This document shows positions 33,418 to 40,974 of a DNA stretch of 64,000 nt, piece by piece. A program made the translations under genes and the position numbers. The stretch comes from CAZFLM01 sp964519955 (lineage in GTDB: Bacteria > Armatimonadota > Chthonomonadetes > Chthonomonadales > CAJBBX01). Position 1 is the stretch's first letter. Each line of letters starts with the position of its first letter. The notes beneath the pieces were generated by a model. It searched no databases. It saw only the letters and a list, made by a program, of their open reading frames with translations, and had not been told where the DNA came from. Location of the stretch: the NCBI GenBank assembly GCA_964519955.1, contig CAZFLM010000002.1, positions 1 to 64,000 of the forward strand, read 5' to 3'.

Positions 33418-34440
33418 ATGCGCACGCTCACCTACATTATGGCCGCCATGCTGCTCTCGGTCAGCGCGTTCGCCCAACCGCCCGCAGCCAGGGCACGCGC
33501 CGAGAAGCCGATCGTCGTCAAGGTGCTGAGCCTCAACTTCGAACCGATCATCCCGCAAGAAGGCGGCAAGCGCCTGCACGAGGTGTGCGGATGGAACGAT
33601 CCGCACAAGCTGGCGGAGGGCTACATCGCCGACATCGCCGAGGCCTCGCGCGGGCTCGTGCGCTACAAGGTCGTCGAGTGGAAGGACATCGACACCTTCC
33701 ACACCAAGATCGATGGGTTCACCTATACGCCGGAGAGCTACCTGGCGGCGTGGCGCTCCCGGAAGGGCTTCCACGACCCCGATACGGCCGACTACCCGAA
33801 GACGTTCCGCGACTACAACGTGCTGCCGCGCGTGAACAAGGGGGACATCGACGAGGTCTGGTTCTTCGGAGCGCCCTACTTCGGCTACAACGAGTCCGCC
33901 ATGGCCGGCCCGCGCGCGTTCTACGTGAACGGCGAGGTGTACGACAAGGTACCGAGCAAGCGCCCGTTCGTCATCATGGGCTTCAACTACGAGCGCGGCG
34001 TCGCGGAGATGGTGCACGACCTCTGCCACCGCACCGAGAGCACGATGTCGCGCGTCTACGGCGGCTGGAAGGTCGAGGAGCTGACGACGAACTGGGCCCG
34101 GTTCGCCGCCAACTTCGCGCAGTCCGGCGGAGTCGCCGCGTGCGGCACCTGCCACTGGCCGCCGAACGCCGAGAAGGACTACGACTACGCCAACCCACGC
34201 ACGGTGCAGTCCTCCGCCGACGACTGGCTCACCTACCCGAAGCTGGCCGGCGCGAAGAAGCCCGTCAGCCGCGCAACCTGGGGCGGCCCCGACTACCAGC
34301 GCAACTACCTCAAGTGGTGGTTCGCCCACCTCCCCCACGCCCCCGGCGTCAACGCCGACGGCCGCCTCAACAACTGGTGGCGCTACGTCTTCCAGTTCGA
34401 CGCGTACGACGAGGCGGGGAAGGTCAAGGCAAAGAGGTGA
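33418..34440 (+). CDS. Secreted protein of unknown function with HDLCH and CGTCH motifs
   Basis: The product is a 340-residue exported protein; signal peptide cleaved after FAQ. I do not recognise an established enzyme family. A central segment VHDLCHRTESTMSRVYGGW has the spacing of a metal site (H-x3-H) and the later ACGTCHWPPNAEKDYDY contains a CXXCH, the covalent haem-attachment pattern, although a disulphide or zinc role is equally open. N-terminal VLSLNFEPIIPQEGGKRLHE and the Trp-rich C-terminus look like a folded secreted domain. AGGAGG lies six bases before the ATG. It is divergent from the nucleotide-sugar dehydrogenase. Confidence 0.6.
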   Translation: MRTLTYIMAAMLLSVSAFAQPPAARARAEKPIVVKVLSLNFEPIIPQEGGKRLHEVCGWNDPHKLAEGYIADIAEASRGLVRYKVVEWKDIDTFHTKIDGFTYTPESYLAAWRSRKGFHDPDTADYPKTFRDYNVLPRVNKGDIDEVWFFGAPYFGYNESAMAGPRAFYVNGEVYDKVPSKRPFVIMGFNYERGVAEMVHDLCHRTESTMSRVYGGWKVEELTTNWARFAANFAQSGGVAACGTCHWPPNAEKDYDYANPRTVQSSADDWLTYPKLAGAKKPVSRATWGGPDYQRNYLKWWFAHLPHAPGVNADGRLNNWWRYVFQFDAYDEAGKVKAKR

Positions 34441-34680
34441 AAGGTCATAAGGGGAAAGGTCAAAGGGCAGAGACGGATGGTTCGCTCCGGTGGTTCTGGC
34501 GGCTGAACGGAGGTCCGAGCGCTTCACCGCGGGAGTGCCCCTTGACCTTTCACCTTCTACCTCTGACCTTTCGCCTCTCCCCTTCGCCCCTTCCCCCGCC
34601 GCCCCCCAACGCCGCCTAGACATCCCCCCACCCCTTCGGGTACGCTTCGGGACACTACCGCGAGCAGGGATGGCGACACG
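34441..34680. repeat. Purine-rich/pyrimidine-rich inverted repeat around AAAGGTCA words
   Basis: Bases 34432-34472 repeat the words GGTGAAAGGTCATAAGG and AAAGGTCAAAGGG; bases 34540-34600 hold their complements (CTTGACCTTTCACC, CTGACCTTTCGCC). The two arms can form a large imperfect stem about 70 bases apart. No gene is visible; the last 40 bases lead into glyQ. Confidence 0.7.
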
Positions 34681-35562
34681 ATGACCTACCAGGACCTTCT
34701 CATCACCCTCGAACGCTTCTGGGCCGAGCACGGCTGCCTCGTCATGCAGCCCTACGACGTGGAGGTGGGCGCCGGCACAAACGCGCCGATGACCACGCTG
34801 CGGGCGCTCGGGCCGGAGCCGTGGAACGTGGCGTACGTGCAGCCCTCGCGCAGGCCGGCGGACGGGCGCTACGCCCGCAACCCCATGCGCATGCAGCACT
34901 ACTACCAGTACCAGGTCATCATGAAGCCGTCGCCCGACAACATCGTCGACATCTACCTGGACAGCCTGCGCGCGCTCGGCATCAAGCCGGAGGAGCACGA
35001 CATCCGCTTCGTGGAGGACGACTGGGAGGCGCCGACGCTGGGCGCGCAGGGCGTCGGCTGGGAGGTGTGGCTCGACGGCACTGAGATCACCCAGTTCACC
35101 TACTTCCAGCAGATGGGCGGCATCGAGTGCAAGAGCGTCTGCGCGGAGATCACCTATGGCACGGAGCGCCTCGCGTGCTGCCTGCAGAAGGTGAACAGCG
35201 TGTGGGACATGGAGTGGGCCCACGGCGTGACCTACGGAGACTCGGAGAAGGACGCGGAGTACGAGCACTGCGTCTACAACTTCGAGCAGGCCGACGTGCC
35301 CACGCTGCTCCAGCAGTTCGACCTGTGCGAGAAGGAGAGCAAGCGCATCGCCGAGATCGGCCTGGTGGCGCCGGCGTTCGACCTCGCGCTCAAGTGCTCC
35401 CACCTCTTCAACCTGCTGGACGCGCGCGGCAGCGTCTCCGTCACCGAGCGGGCCAGCTACATCAACCGCATCCGCGGCCTCTCGCGCCAGTGCTGCCTGA
35501 AGTACCTGGCCCAGCGCGAGGAGAAGGGCTTCCCGCTGCTGCGCGGCCGCCAGCCTGCCTGA
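34681..35562 (+). CDS. glyQ: Glycine--tRNA ligase alpha subunit
   Basis: The product is a 293-residue catalytic subunit of the alpha2-beta2 bacterial glycyl-tRNA synthetase. The start MTYQDLLITLERFWAEHGCLVMQPYD, motif 2 region YVQPSRRPADGRY and QHYYQYQVIMKPSP are diagnostic. It should need GlyS, the beta subunit, which is usually encoded immediately downstream, but here a repeat array and an unrelated leftward gene follow. glyS must lie elsewhere in the genome or have been displaced. No strong ribosome-binding site is seen at 34681; the start is set by homology. Confidence 0.93.
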   Translation: MTYQDLLITLERFWAEHGCLVMQPYDVEVGAGTNAPMTTLRALGPEPWNVAYVQPSRRPADGRYARNPMRMQHYYQYQVIMKPSPDNIVDIYLDSLRALGIKPEEHDIRFVEDDWEAPTLGAQGVGWEVWLDGTEITQFTYFQQMGGIECKSVCAEITYGTERLACCLQKVNSVWDMEWAHGVTYGDSEKDAEYEHCVYNFEQADVPTLLQQFDLCEKESKRIAEIGLVAPAFDLALKCSHLFNLLDARGSVSVTERASYINRIRGLSRQCCLKYLAQREEKGFPLLRGRQPA

Positions 35563-35882
35563 CGCGCGCCCGCGCCGAAGCGCCCAACGCCCCCGCTGCC
35601 AGCCGACTGGCGCGGGGGCGTTCTCTTCCCTGGACCGAGTTCCCAACCCCCGCAGGGGGTTTCGCGAGCCCAGCCCGGCGTTACAACGCCGGGCGACACG
35701 CCGGGCGAACACACCCAGCGCGCCCATCGGCCCAGCCCCCCCGCTGCCAGCCGACTGGCGCGGGGGCGTTCTCTTACTGAACCAGATCCCGAACCCCCGC
35801 GGGGGTGTCGCCAGCCCAGCCCGGCGTTACAACGCCGGGCGACACGCCGGGCTACACGTCCGACGATCTGCCAGGCGCCCCC
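35563..35882. repeat. Two diverged ~147-bp units with terminator-like hairpins
   Basis: Each unit holds CCCCCGC-tgccagccgactg-GCGGGGG followed by TTCTCTT (about 35590-35628 and 35738-35775), a convincing Rho-independent terminator, and then CCCGGCGTT-AC-AACGCCGGG with gacacgccgggc (about 35674-35703 and 35820-35851). The first terminator directly follows glyQ; the second unit abuts the convergent cupin gene. No gene is present. Confidence 0.8.
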
Positions 35883-36206
35883 CTACCCCTGCCGCATCAG
35901 CGTCAGCAGCATCACGACCGGCGTCTTGGCGTGCACGCTGTGCTGCAGGTTCGGTGGCATGTAGACCACCGTGCCCGCGCTCGCGGAGGCCGGGTCGTCG
36001 CCCAGCGTCAGATCCGCCTCGCCGCTGATGAACTGCAGCATCGCCGGCATGGACGCCGTGTGCTCCGACAGCTCCTGGCCCGTGTCGAAACCGAATGCCA
36101 CGACCTTGACGTGCTCGTCGCTGTAGAGCGTGCGGCTCAGGATGCCGTCCTTCGGCACCTCGATCTCCGCCTCGACGTTCGGCAGCACGTAGTAACCTGC
36201 ACTCAT
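35883..36206 (-). CDS. Small cupin-domain protein
   Basis: The product is a 107-residue single-cupin protein. The first cupin motif reads GQELSEHTASMPAMLQFISGEADLTLGD and the second GTVVYMPPNLQHSVHA, giving possible metal ligands His in SEHTA and LQHS. Cupins of this size often sense or bind metals and small ligands beside stress regulators. Its ATG overlaps the stop of the Rrf2 gene as ATGA, so translation is coupled. Being encoded with an Rrf2 regulator opposite hcp, it probably takes part in nitrosative or redox stress, but its role is unknown. Confidence 0.72.
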   Translation of the reverse strand: MSAGYYVLPNVEAEIEVPKDGILSRTLYSDEHVKVVAFGFDTGQELSEHTASMPAMLQFISGEADLTLGDDPASASAGTVVYMPPNLQHSVHAKTPVVMLLTLMRQG

Positions 36207-36634
36207 AGTGTCTCTCCCTCCGCGCACAGCGGCGTCGCCATGCCCCGTGTGGCCAGAAGCTCGGCCAACGTCGTCTCCCGGAACGACTTCTCCACCGTCG
36301 CCATCGCCTCGTCCATGCGCTTGTGCATCGGACACAGGCCCTCGTGCCCCTTGATCCCGAGCGGGCAGCGCTTGATGCGCGGCAGCGGATCGATCGCCTC
36401 AATGATGTCGTACATGGAGATCTCTTCCGGCGCACGCGCCAGCGTGAATCCGCCCCGCGGCCCGCGCTGCGACTTCACCACGCCCGCCCGGGCCAGCTCC
36501 TGCAGCACCTTGCTGAGGTAGTGCATCGGCGCCTGCGTCTTGTCCGCCGCATCCTTCGCCGTCAACGCCACCTCCGGCTTGGCCGCCAGCAGCAGCACCG
36601 CCCGCAGAGCGTACTCCACCGTCTGTGTGAACAT
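36203..36634 (-). CDS. Rrf2-family transcriptional regulator (NsrR/IscR-like)
   Basis: The product is a 143-residue Rrf2-type winged-helix regulator: VEYALRAVLLLAA, the recognition helix region MHYLSKVLQELARAGVVKSQRGPRGGFTLAR, then a ligand loop RCPLGIKGHEGLCPMH. Classic IscR and NsrR use three Cys for a [2Fe-2S] or [4Fe-4S] cluster; here only two Cys and a nearby His are visible, so the cluster, if any, has altered ligation. ATG 36634 has GGAGG five bases upstream; an ATG at 36646 is less likely. It is divergent from hcp across a shared promoter region and likely controls it. Confidence 0.85.
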   Translation of the reverse strand: MFTQTVEYALRAVLLLAAKPEVALTAKDAADKTQAPMHYLSKVLQELARAGVVKSQRGPRGGFTLARAPEEISMYDIIEAIDPLPRIKRCPLGIKGHEGLCPMHKRMDEAMATVEKSFRETTLAELLATRGMATPLCAEGETL

Positions 36635-36672
36635 CCGCGCCTCCATCGAGGTCGATTTGTTGATACCGGACC

Positions 36673-36702
36673 TTGACATAGATTATACCACCGAAGTATA
36701 CT
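36673..36702 (+). promoter_or_regulatory. hcp promoter with overlapping operator and divergent -10
   Basis: TTGACA (36673-36678), 18 bp and TATACT (36697-36702) drive hcp. Within the spacer, TATAC-caccgaa-GTATA (36684-36700) is an inverted repeat overlapping the -10, well placed for Rrf2 repression. On the other strand TATAAT (36687-36682) can serve rrf2, so one bound regulator could control both directions. Confidence 0.65.
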
Positions 36703-36762
36703 GTCCACGATATTACGGAGATAGAACTCCAGAAATCTACATTTACCGGAGGCGAACAGAGC

Positions 36763-38391
36763 ATGTTCTGCTATCAGTGCGAACAGACCCTCAAGGGTAC
36801 GGGGTGTGTCGACGTTGGAGTGTGCGGCAAGGACGCAAGCACGGCCGCCCTCCAGGATCTGCTGCTGCATGTCACCAAGGGCGTCTCGATGGTCGCCCAC
36901 CGAGCCCGCAAGGTCGGCGTCGTCGATAGCCAAGTGGACCGCTTCGTCATCGAGGCGCTTTTCACCACGGTGACCAACGTGAACTTCCACGTCGTGCGCC
37001 TGGAGGAGATGATCGACCAGGCCATCGACCTGCGCGAGCGCATGCGCCTCGCCTACGAGGCAGCCGGCGGCGCCGAGCCGCTCTTCGGGCCCGCAACCTG
37101 GACGCCCGCCGACGACGTCGACGCGATGATCCGCCAGGGCCGCGGCGTCGGGCTCCTCGCCCGCTTCCCGAGCGAGGGGTCGGACATCTCCGGCCTGCTG
37201 GAGCTGCTGACCTACGGCCTGAAGGGCGCCGCCGCCTACGCCGAGCACGCCGCGAGGCTGGATGAGGAAGACCCGGCCCTCTACGCCGCGTTCCACGAGG
37301 CGATGGACGTCCTCACCCGTGGCATCACGGACGCTGGCGAGCTGCTGGGCTGGTGCCTCAAGACCGGCGAGATCAACCTGCGCGCCATGGAGCTGCTCGA
37401 CAAGGCCAACACGACCGCCTACGGCCACCCCGAGCCCACCCCGGTCCGCATCCATCCCATCGCCGGCAAGGCCATCGTCGTCTCCGGACACGACCTGAAG
37501 GACCTGGAACTCCTCCTCCAGCAGACCGAGGGCAAGGGCATCAACGTGTATACGCACGGCGAGATGCTGCCCGCACACGGGTATCCGAAGCTGAAGGCGT
37601 ACAAGCACCTGGTCGGCAACTACGGCGGCCCGTGGCAGGTGCAGGTCGAGGAGTTCAGCGAGTTCCCCGGCGCCGTGCTGATGACCACGAACTGCATCCA
37701 GCGCCCCAAGGACTCCTACGTCGACCGCATCTTCACGTCGGGGATGGTTGCGTGGCCGGGCGTCCAGCACGTCTCGGACGGTGACTTCACCCCGGTAATC
37801 GAGGCAGCCCTGGCGGCGCCCGGTTTCGCCGAGGACGGGCCGGACAAGACGATCCTCGTCGGGTTCGGGCGCCAGGCAGTCCTGGGCGTGGCAGACAAGG
37901 TGGTCGAGGCGGTGAAGTCCGGGGCACTGCGCCACTTCTTCCTGATCGGCGGCTGCGACGGCGCCCGCCCGGGCCGCGACTACTACGCGCAGCTCGCGCA
38001 GTCCGTGCCGGACGACTGCATCATCCTGACGCTCGCGTGCGGGAAGTACCGGTTCAACAAGATGGACTTCGGCACGGTGGCCGGCCTGCCGCGCCTGCTG
38101 GACATCGGCCAGTGCAACGACGCCTACTCCGCTATCCAGATCGCGGCGGCTCTCGCGGGGGCCTTCGACTGCGGCATCAACGACCTGCCGCTCTCGCTGG
38201 TGCTGTCGTGGTACGAGCAGAAGGCCGTGGCGATCCTGCTGACGCTGCTGCACCTGGGCGTCCGCAACGTCCGCATCGGCCCCACGCTGCCGGCGTTCCT
38301 CACGCCGAACCTCATCAACATCCTCGTCGAGAAGTACAACGTGATGCCGATCACGACGCCGCAAGAGGACCTGGCGGCAATTCTGGGCTGA
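36763..38391 (+). CDS. hcp: Hydroxylamine reductase / hybrid-cluster protein
   Basis: The product is a 542-residue hybrid-cluster protein. N-terminal Cys3, Cys6, Cys15 and Cys21 bind the first cubane cluster; the later segments VYTHGEMLPAHGYP, TNCIQ and ILTLACGKYRFN contain residues that hold the hybrid iron-sulfur-oxygen cluster. Hcp reduces NO to N2O or hydroxylamine to ammonia and protects against nitrosative stress under low oxygen. No Hcr reductase gene is adjacent. GGAGG lies eleven bases before the ATG. The divergent Rrf2 regulator and the promoter-embedded palindrome imply NO- or redox-controlled expression. Confidence 0.93.
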   Translation: MFCYQCEQTLKGTGCVDVGVCGKDASTAALQDLLLHVTKGVSMVAHRARKVGVVDSQVDRFVIEALFTTVTNVNFHVVRLEEMIDQAIDLRERMRLAYEAAGGAEPLFGPATWTPADDVDAMIRQGRGVGLLARFPSEGSDISGLLELLTYGLKGAAAYAEHAARLDEEDPALYAAFHEAMDVLTRGITDAGELLGWCLKTGEINLRAMELLDKANTTAYGHPEPTPVRIHPIAGKAIVVSGHDLKDLELLLQQTEGKGINVYTHGEMLPAHGYPKLKAYKHLVGNYGGPWQVQVEEFSEFPGAVLMTTNCIQRPKDSYVDRIFTSGMVAWPGVQHVSDGDFTPVIEAALAAPGFAEDGPDKTILVGFGRQAVLGVADKVVEAVKSGALRHFFLIGGCDGARPGRDYYAQLAQSVPDDCIILTLACGKYRFNKMDFGTVAGLPRLLDIGQCNDAYSAIQIAAALAGAFDCGINDLPLSLVLSWYEQKAVAILLTLLHLGVRNVRIGPTLPAFLTPNLINILVEKYNVMPITTPQEDLAAILG

Positions 38392-38403
38392 TCGCGTTCC
38401 GAT

Positions 38404-38442
38404 GTGCAGAAGGGCGGGCCAGCACGGCCCGCCCTTCTGCAC
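38404..38442. terminator. 17-bp perfect hairpin between hcp and vapC
   Basis: GTGCAGAAGGGCGGGCC pairs perfectly with GGCCCGCCCTTCTGCAC around a 5-base loop, between convergent genes; probably terminates both directions. Confidence 0.75.
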
Positions 38443-38462
38443 GATGCCTGTTCGCGGGAGTC

Positions 38463-38891
38463 CTACTTACCAGGCACCAACCGCATGCCCGTCATCGCCA
38501 GGTGCGAGTCGAACGCGAAGACCTCACCAAGGCCAAGTGCGCCCGAGATCGCCAGCGTGCTGCAGTCAGTGACCGAGAGCTGGGTATCGCTGAAGCGCTC
38601 GAACAGGACGATCGCTGCGGCCCACATCGCCTCGTCCACGCGCTCGATGCGCAGATGGCCCTTCGCCTGAGCATCGACAACTCCCCGCCAGAAGGCCACA
38701 GCGTCAGCATGCGTCGTGTCGTAGCGCAGCCTCGTGAGTGTCTCGTCCAGGACGTAGTCCGAGGTTATGAGGGTGGCACGCTGCTCCAGCAACTCCCGGA
38801 AGAGGGCGGCTGCGCGAGGATGGCATCGGTCTGCGGGCACAGCGACCGCGTACCAGGCACTCGTGTCGACGAAGACCTCACGAAGCGCCAT
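38463..38891 (-). CDS. vapC: VapC-type PIN-domain toxin
   Basis: The product is a 142-residue PIN-domain ribonuclease. Acidic active-site residues are Asp9 (VDTSAW), Glu50 (LDETLT), Asp109 (VTDCSTL) and Asp128 (FAFDSHL), the normal VapC order. VapC toxins cut tRNA or rRNA when released from the antitoxin. Its start overlaps the antitoxin gene by 14 bases, typical of toxin-antitoxin operons. Confidence 0.88.
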   Translation of the reverse strand: MALREVFVDTSAWYAVAVPADRCHPRAAALFRELLEQRATLITSDYVLDETLTRLRYDTTHADAVAFWRGVVDAQAKGHLRIERVDEAMWAAAIVLFERFSDTQLSVTDCSTLAISGALGLGEVFAFDSHLAMTGMRLVPGK

Positions 38892-39123
38892 CGGAGTTCA
38901 GGTAGGCGTCGTGGTTCTCGGCACCGTCGTGCCGCCCGCTCGCCGCGATGCCGATGATCCCATACAGCGGGTTGTCTCCACCTGGGTTGTCGCATGCCTC
39001 GGCCGGCTCAAGGCGAATGCTGACCTGATCCCCTTGCCGCAGGCGCAGCTTGTCGCGCACGTGCTTCGGCAGCACGACGCGCCCCCCGGCGCCAACGGTC
39101 ACCTTGCATAGTTCGCTCGCCAT
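38878..39123 (-). CDS. vapB: AbrB/MazE-type antitoxin
   Basis: The product is an 81-residue protein. Residues 5-40 form a swapped-hairpin AbrB DNA-binding domain (CKVTVGAGGRVVLPKHVRDKLRLRQGDQVSI). The C-terminal half is acidic and Asn/Gly-rich, likely the toxin-binding tail. It precedes and overlaps the PIN toxin. GGAGG lies seven bases before ATG 39123, and TATAAT (39166-39161) lies 38 bases upstream. VapB should repress its own operon, with VapC as corepressor. Confidence 0.85.
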   Translation of the reverse strand: MASELCKVTVGAGGRVVLPKHVRDKLRLRQGDQVSIRLEPAEACDNPGGDNPLYGIIGIAASGRHDGAENHDAYLNSDGAS

Positions 39124-39160
39124 ACGTGGCCTCCACCTGGATCAGCGCTCACTTGATAGC

Positions 39161-39166
39161 ATTATA
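39161..39166 (-). promoter_or_regulatory. -10 element of the vapBC operon
   Basis: The minus-strand TATAAT lies 38 bases before the antitoxin ATG. No convincing -35 is present at 16-18 bp. Confidence 0.45.
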
Positions 39167-39241
39167 GCCGAACGCTCCGCAGCGCGCCAGAGCTGCAGGA
39201 CCTCATTTGGCGGCCACGGGCCGATCGCGACAGACCGCCCC

Positions 39242-40366
39242 CTAGCTCAGCGAGCCGAGCATCGCCTCGATGCGCCCGGCGCCAGTCAGCGGCAGCGCGA
39301 CCTTGATCTGCTCAGTCGAGGAGAGGTAGGCGGCCAGGATCGCCTCGGCAGCGGCGCGCCCCTCCGCCACCCCGACATGGGGCTCGATACCCAGCCGCAC
39401 ACAGAGCGCGAAGTGGCGCAGCGCCTGCAGGTACGGGTTGTGCGCCCGGGCTTCGTCGTGCGGCCGCGCCAGCGGGGTGGGCGTCAGGTCCTCGGGTGTC
39501 CGCCCGACTCGGTGGAGGAGCGTGCGGAAGTACGCCGTCGAGTCGTAGCTCCAACCGCGCGAGAAGCTCAGTTCCAGGGTGCCCTCGTCACCGGTCAGCA
39601 GATACTGCTCGACCGGGTCCTTGTGGTCGGTGCGCGAGATGTGGTGGATGGACAGGCCACGCTCATGCTGCAGGATGACGTTCCCCTGGCATCCGACGCG
39701 CCCCTCGCTGCCCTGCAGGTCGATGTCGGCGCTCACGGTCTGCACGTCCCCCAGCACCCAGCGACAGAAGTCGATCGTCTGGCTGATGTGGAACTCGAAG
39801 ACGCCGCGCCAGGTCCTGAGGAAGTCGCGCCGGGCGGCCCAGCCGGCGTAGAAGCTCCAGTCGCAGCGGATCTGATTGATGCGGCCGATGACGCCCGTCT
39901 CCACCGCCTCGCGGGCCGCGGAGAAGCTGCGGTCGAACCGGCGCGTCAGCCCGAGCATCAGTCGGATGTCGTGGTCGCCGGCCCACTTGGCCAGGTCGTC
40001 GCAGATTCGCAGGCTGGCGGGCAAGGGGCCGGCCATGAACACGTGCTTGCCGGCCTCGGCTAGCGCGATGGCCTGCTTGGGGCGATCGTCGATCGGTGAT
40101 GCCAGGAGGGCGGCTTCGACGGCGGGCTCGGCCAGGAGTGCCTCGAAGTCGGTCAGCGTCACTGCCTTGCGCGCATCTCGGGACCACAGCCTCGCGGCGA
40201 CCGGGTCCACGTCCATCAGCGCGACGACCTCGACCGCGTCCAGCAAAGGAAGCACAGCGCCGTAGGTCTGACGGGAGCCGCCGCATCCGACGACGGCCAG
40301 CCTCACTGGAGAAGCCGAGACGGCGCCGGGCGCGGCCGGATCGGACGGAGCGGGCGAGGAAGACAT
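39242..40366 (-). CDS. Gfo/Idh/MocA-family oxidoreductase
   Basis: The product is a 374-residue NAD(P)-dependent sugar or inositol dehydrogenase-like protein. The Rossmann motif VRLAVVGCGGSRQTYG (about 21-36) and GKHVFMAGP (where many relatives have an EKP) are visible; the usual catalytic Lys at that site is replaced by Ala-Gly, which may alter or abolish activity. C-terminal GTLELSFSRGWSYDST is the family beta-sheet. ATG 40366 lacks a good ribosome-binding site, and a start nearer the Rossmann motif is possible. The gene stands alone. Confidence 0.72.
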   Translation of the reverse strand: MSSSPAPSDPAAPGAVSASPVRLAVVGCGGSRQTYGAVLPLLDAVEVVALMDVDPVAARLWSRDARKAVTLTDFEALLAEPAVEAALLASPIDDRPKQAIALAEAGKHVFMAGPLPASLRICDDLAKWAGDHDIRLMLGLTRRFDRSFSAAREAVETGVIGRINQIRCDWSFYAGWAARRDFLRTWRGVFEFHISQTIDFCRWVLGDVQTVSADIDLQGSEGRVGCQGNVILQHERGLSIHHISRTDHKDPVEQYLLTGDEGTLELSFSRGWSYDSTAYFRTLLHRVGRTPEDLTPTPLARPHDEARAHNPYLQALRHFALCVRLGIEPHVGVAEGRAAAEAILAAYLSSTEQIKVALPLTGAGRIEAMLGSLS

Positions 40367-40389
40367 CTGGTGGGTACCCCAAAACGAAC

Positions 40390-40420
40390 ATCGGGCGCTG
40401 CCGTACCGGCAGCGCCCGAT
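40390..40420 (-). terminator. Terminator for the small Cys-rich gene
   Basis: A 14-bp perfect stem ATCGGGCGCTGCCG / CGGCAGCGCCCGAT with a 3-base loop; on the minus strand it is followed by GTTCGTTTTGG, a short U-rich run. It lies 20 bases past the stop of the leftward small gene. Confidence 0.75.
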
Positions 40421-40439
40421 ATCGCGACACTTATGCGAA

Positions 40440-40658
40440 CTACCCGGCTGCCAGGCGAGGCACCACGGTCGGCGCCAGAGCCGGCTGAAGAACCGGCGGC
40501 TGCCCCATGCCATAGGCCGACAGGCCGAAGAAGTAGCAGGTCCGCCCGCAGCACACGCAGTCTGCGACGATCGGGCCGTGCGGAACTCGACGAGGCGGTG
40601 GCGTATGTAGGCCAACACAGCACAGCGGGTAGTGGGCCACCTTACGGTATGCGCTCAT
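40440..40658 (-). CDS. Small cysteine-rich protein, unknown function
   Basis: The product is a 72-residue protein with Cys pairs PLCCVG, ADCVCCGRTC and an aromatic YFFG, suggestive of metal binding. I know no family for it. It is supported as a gene by AAGGGGA nine bases before ATG 40658 and by a good terminator directly after the stop. A -10-like TATAAT (40911-40906) on the minus strand would give a long leader containing a small GCAA-loop hairpin at 40690-40705. Confidence 0.5.
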   Translation of the reverse strand: MSAYRKVAHYPLCCVGLHTPPPRRVPHGPIVADCVCCGRTCYFFGLSAYGMGQPPVLQPALAPTVVPRLAAG

Positions 40659-40974
40659 ACTGATCGCGTCCCCTTCGCTCAGAACTGAAGCATCCTTGCG
40701 GATGCTATTCGCTGCGTGGACCCGCAGGTCCTCCCCGCAGCGGCAACAAGGCGGCAAGCCCAATCGGGCCGAGTGGCTGCCCCGCCTGACACAGAAGTCA
40801 TGTGCATGATCCGTGCCAACCGCGCCCGCGCAGTCCACCAGATGCCGACGCAAACGATCCGCCGCACCCTGCGACTGAGCGCGCCTTCCGTTCTCAGCCG
40901 GACCTCATTATATCACAGCGGCGCACGTCCGACCAGTCCGGCGGGAACGGTGTTTGTGCTATAATCCCGCCGAA
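40659..40974. other. Divergent intergenic region with two -10 elements
   Basis: The stretch separates the small Cys-rich gene from the GHMP kinase. It holds TATAAT on each strand (40911-40906 minus, 40960-40965 plus) and GCATCC-TTGC-GGATGC (40690-40705), which on the minus-strand RNA is a hairpin with a GCAA tetraloop. No gene is evident. Confidence 0.5.
40960..40965 (+). promoter_or_regulatory. -10 element of the GHMP kinase gene
   Basis: TATAAT is a perfect consensus; the predicted +1 (40972) is three bases before ATG 40975, so the leader is essentially absent. No clear -35 at 17-18 bp. Confidence 0.6.

Noticed and set aside
32032..35727. A 1231-codon minus-strand frame
   Set aside because: The first 800 codons are antisense to glyQ and the secreted protein; the real gene is the dehydrogenase from 33309.
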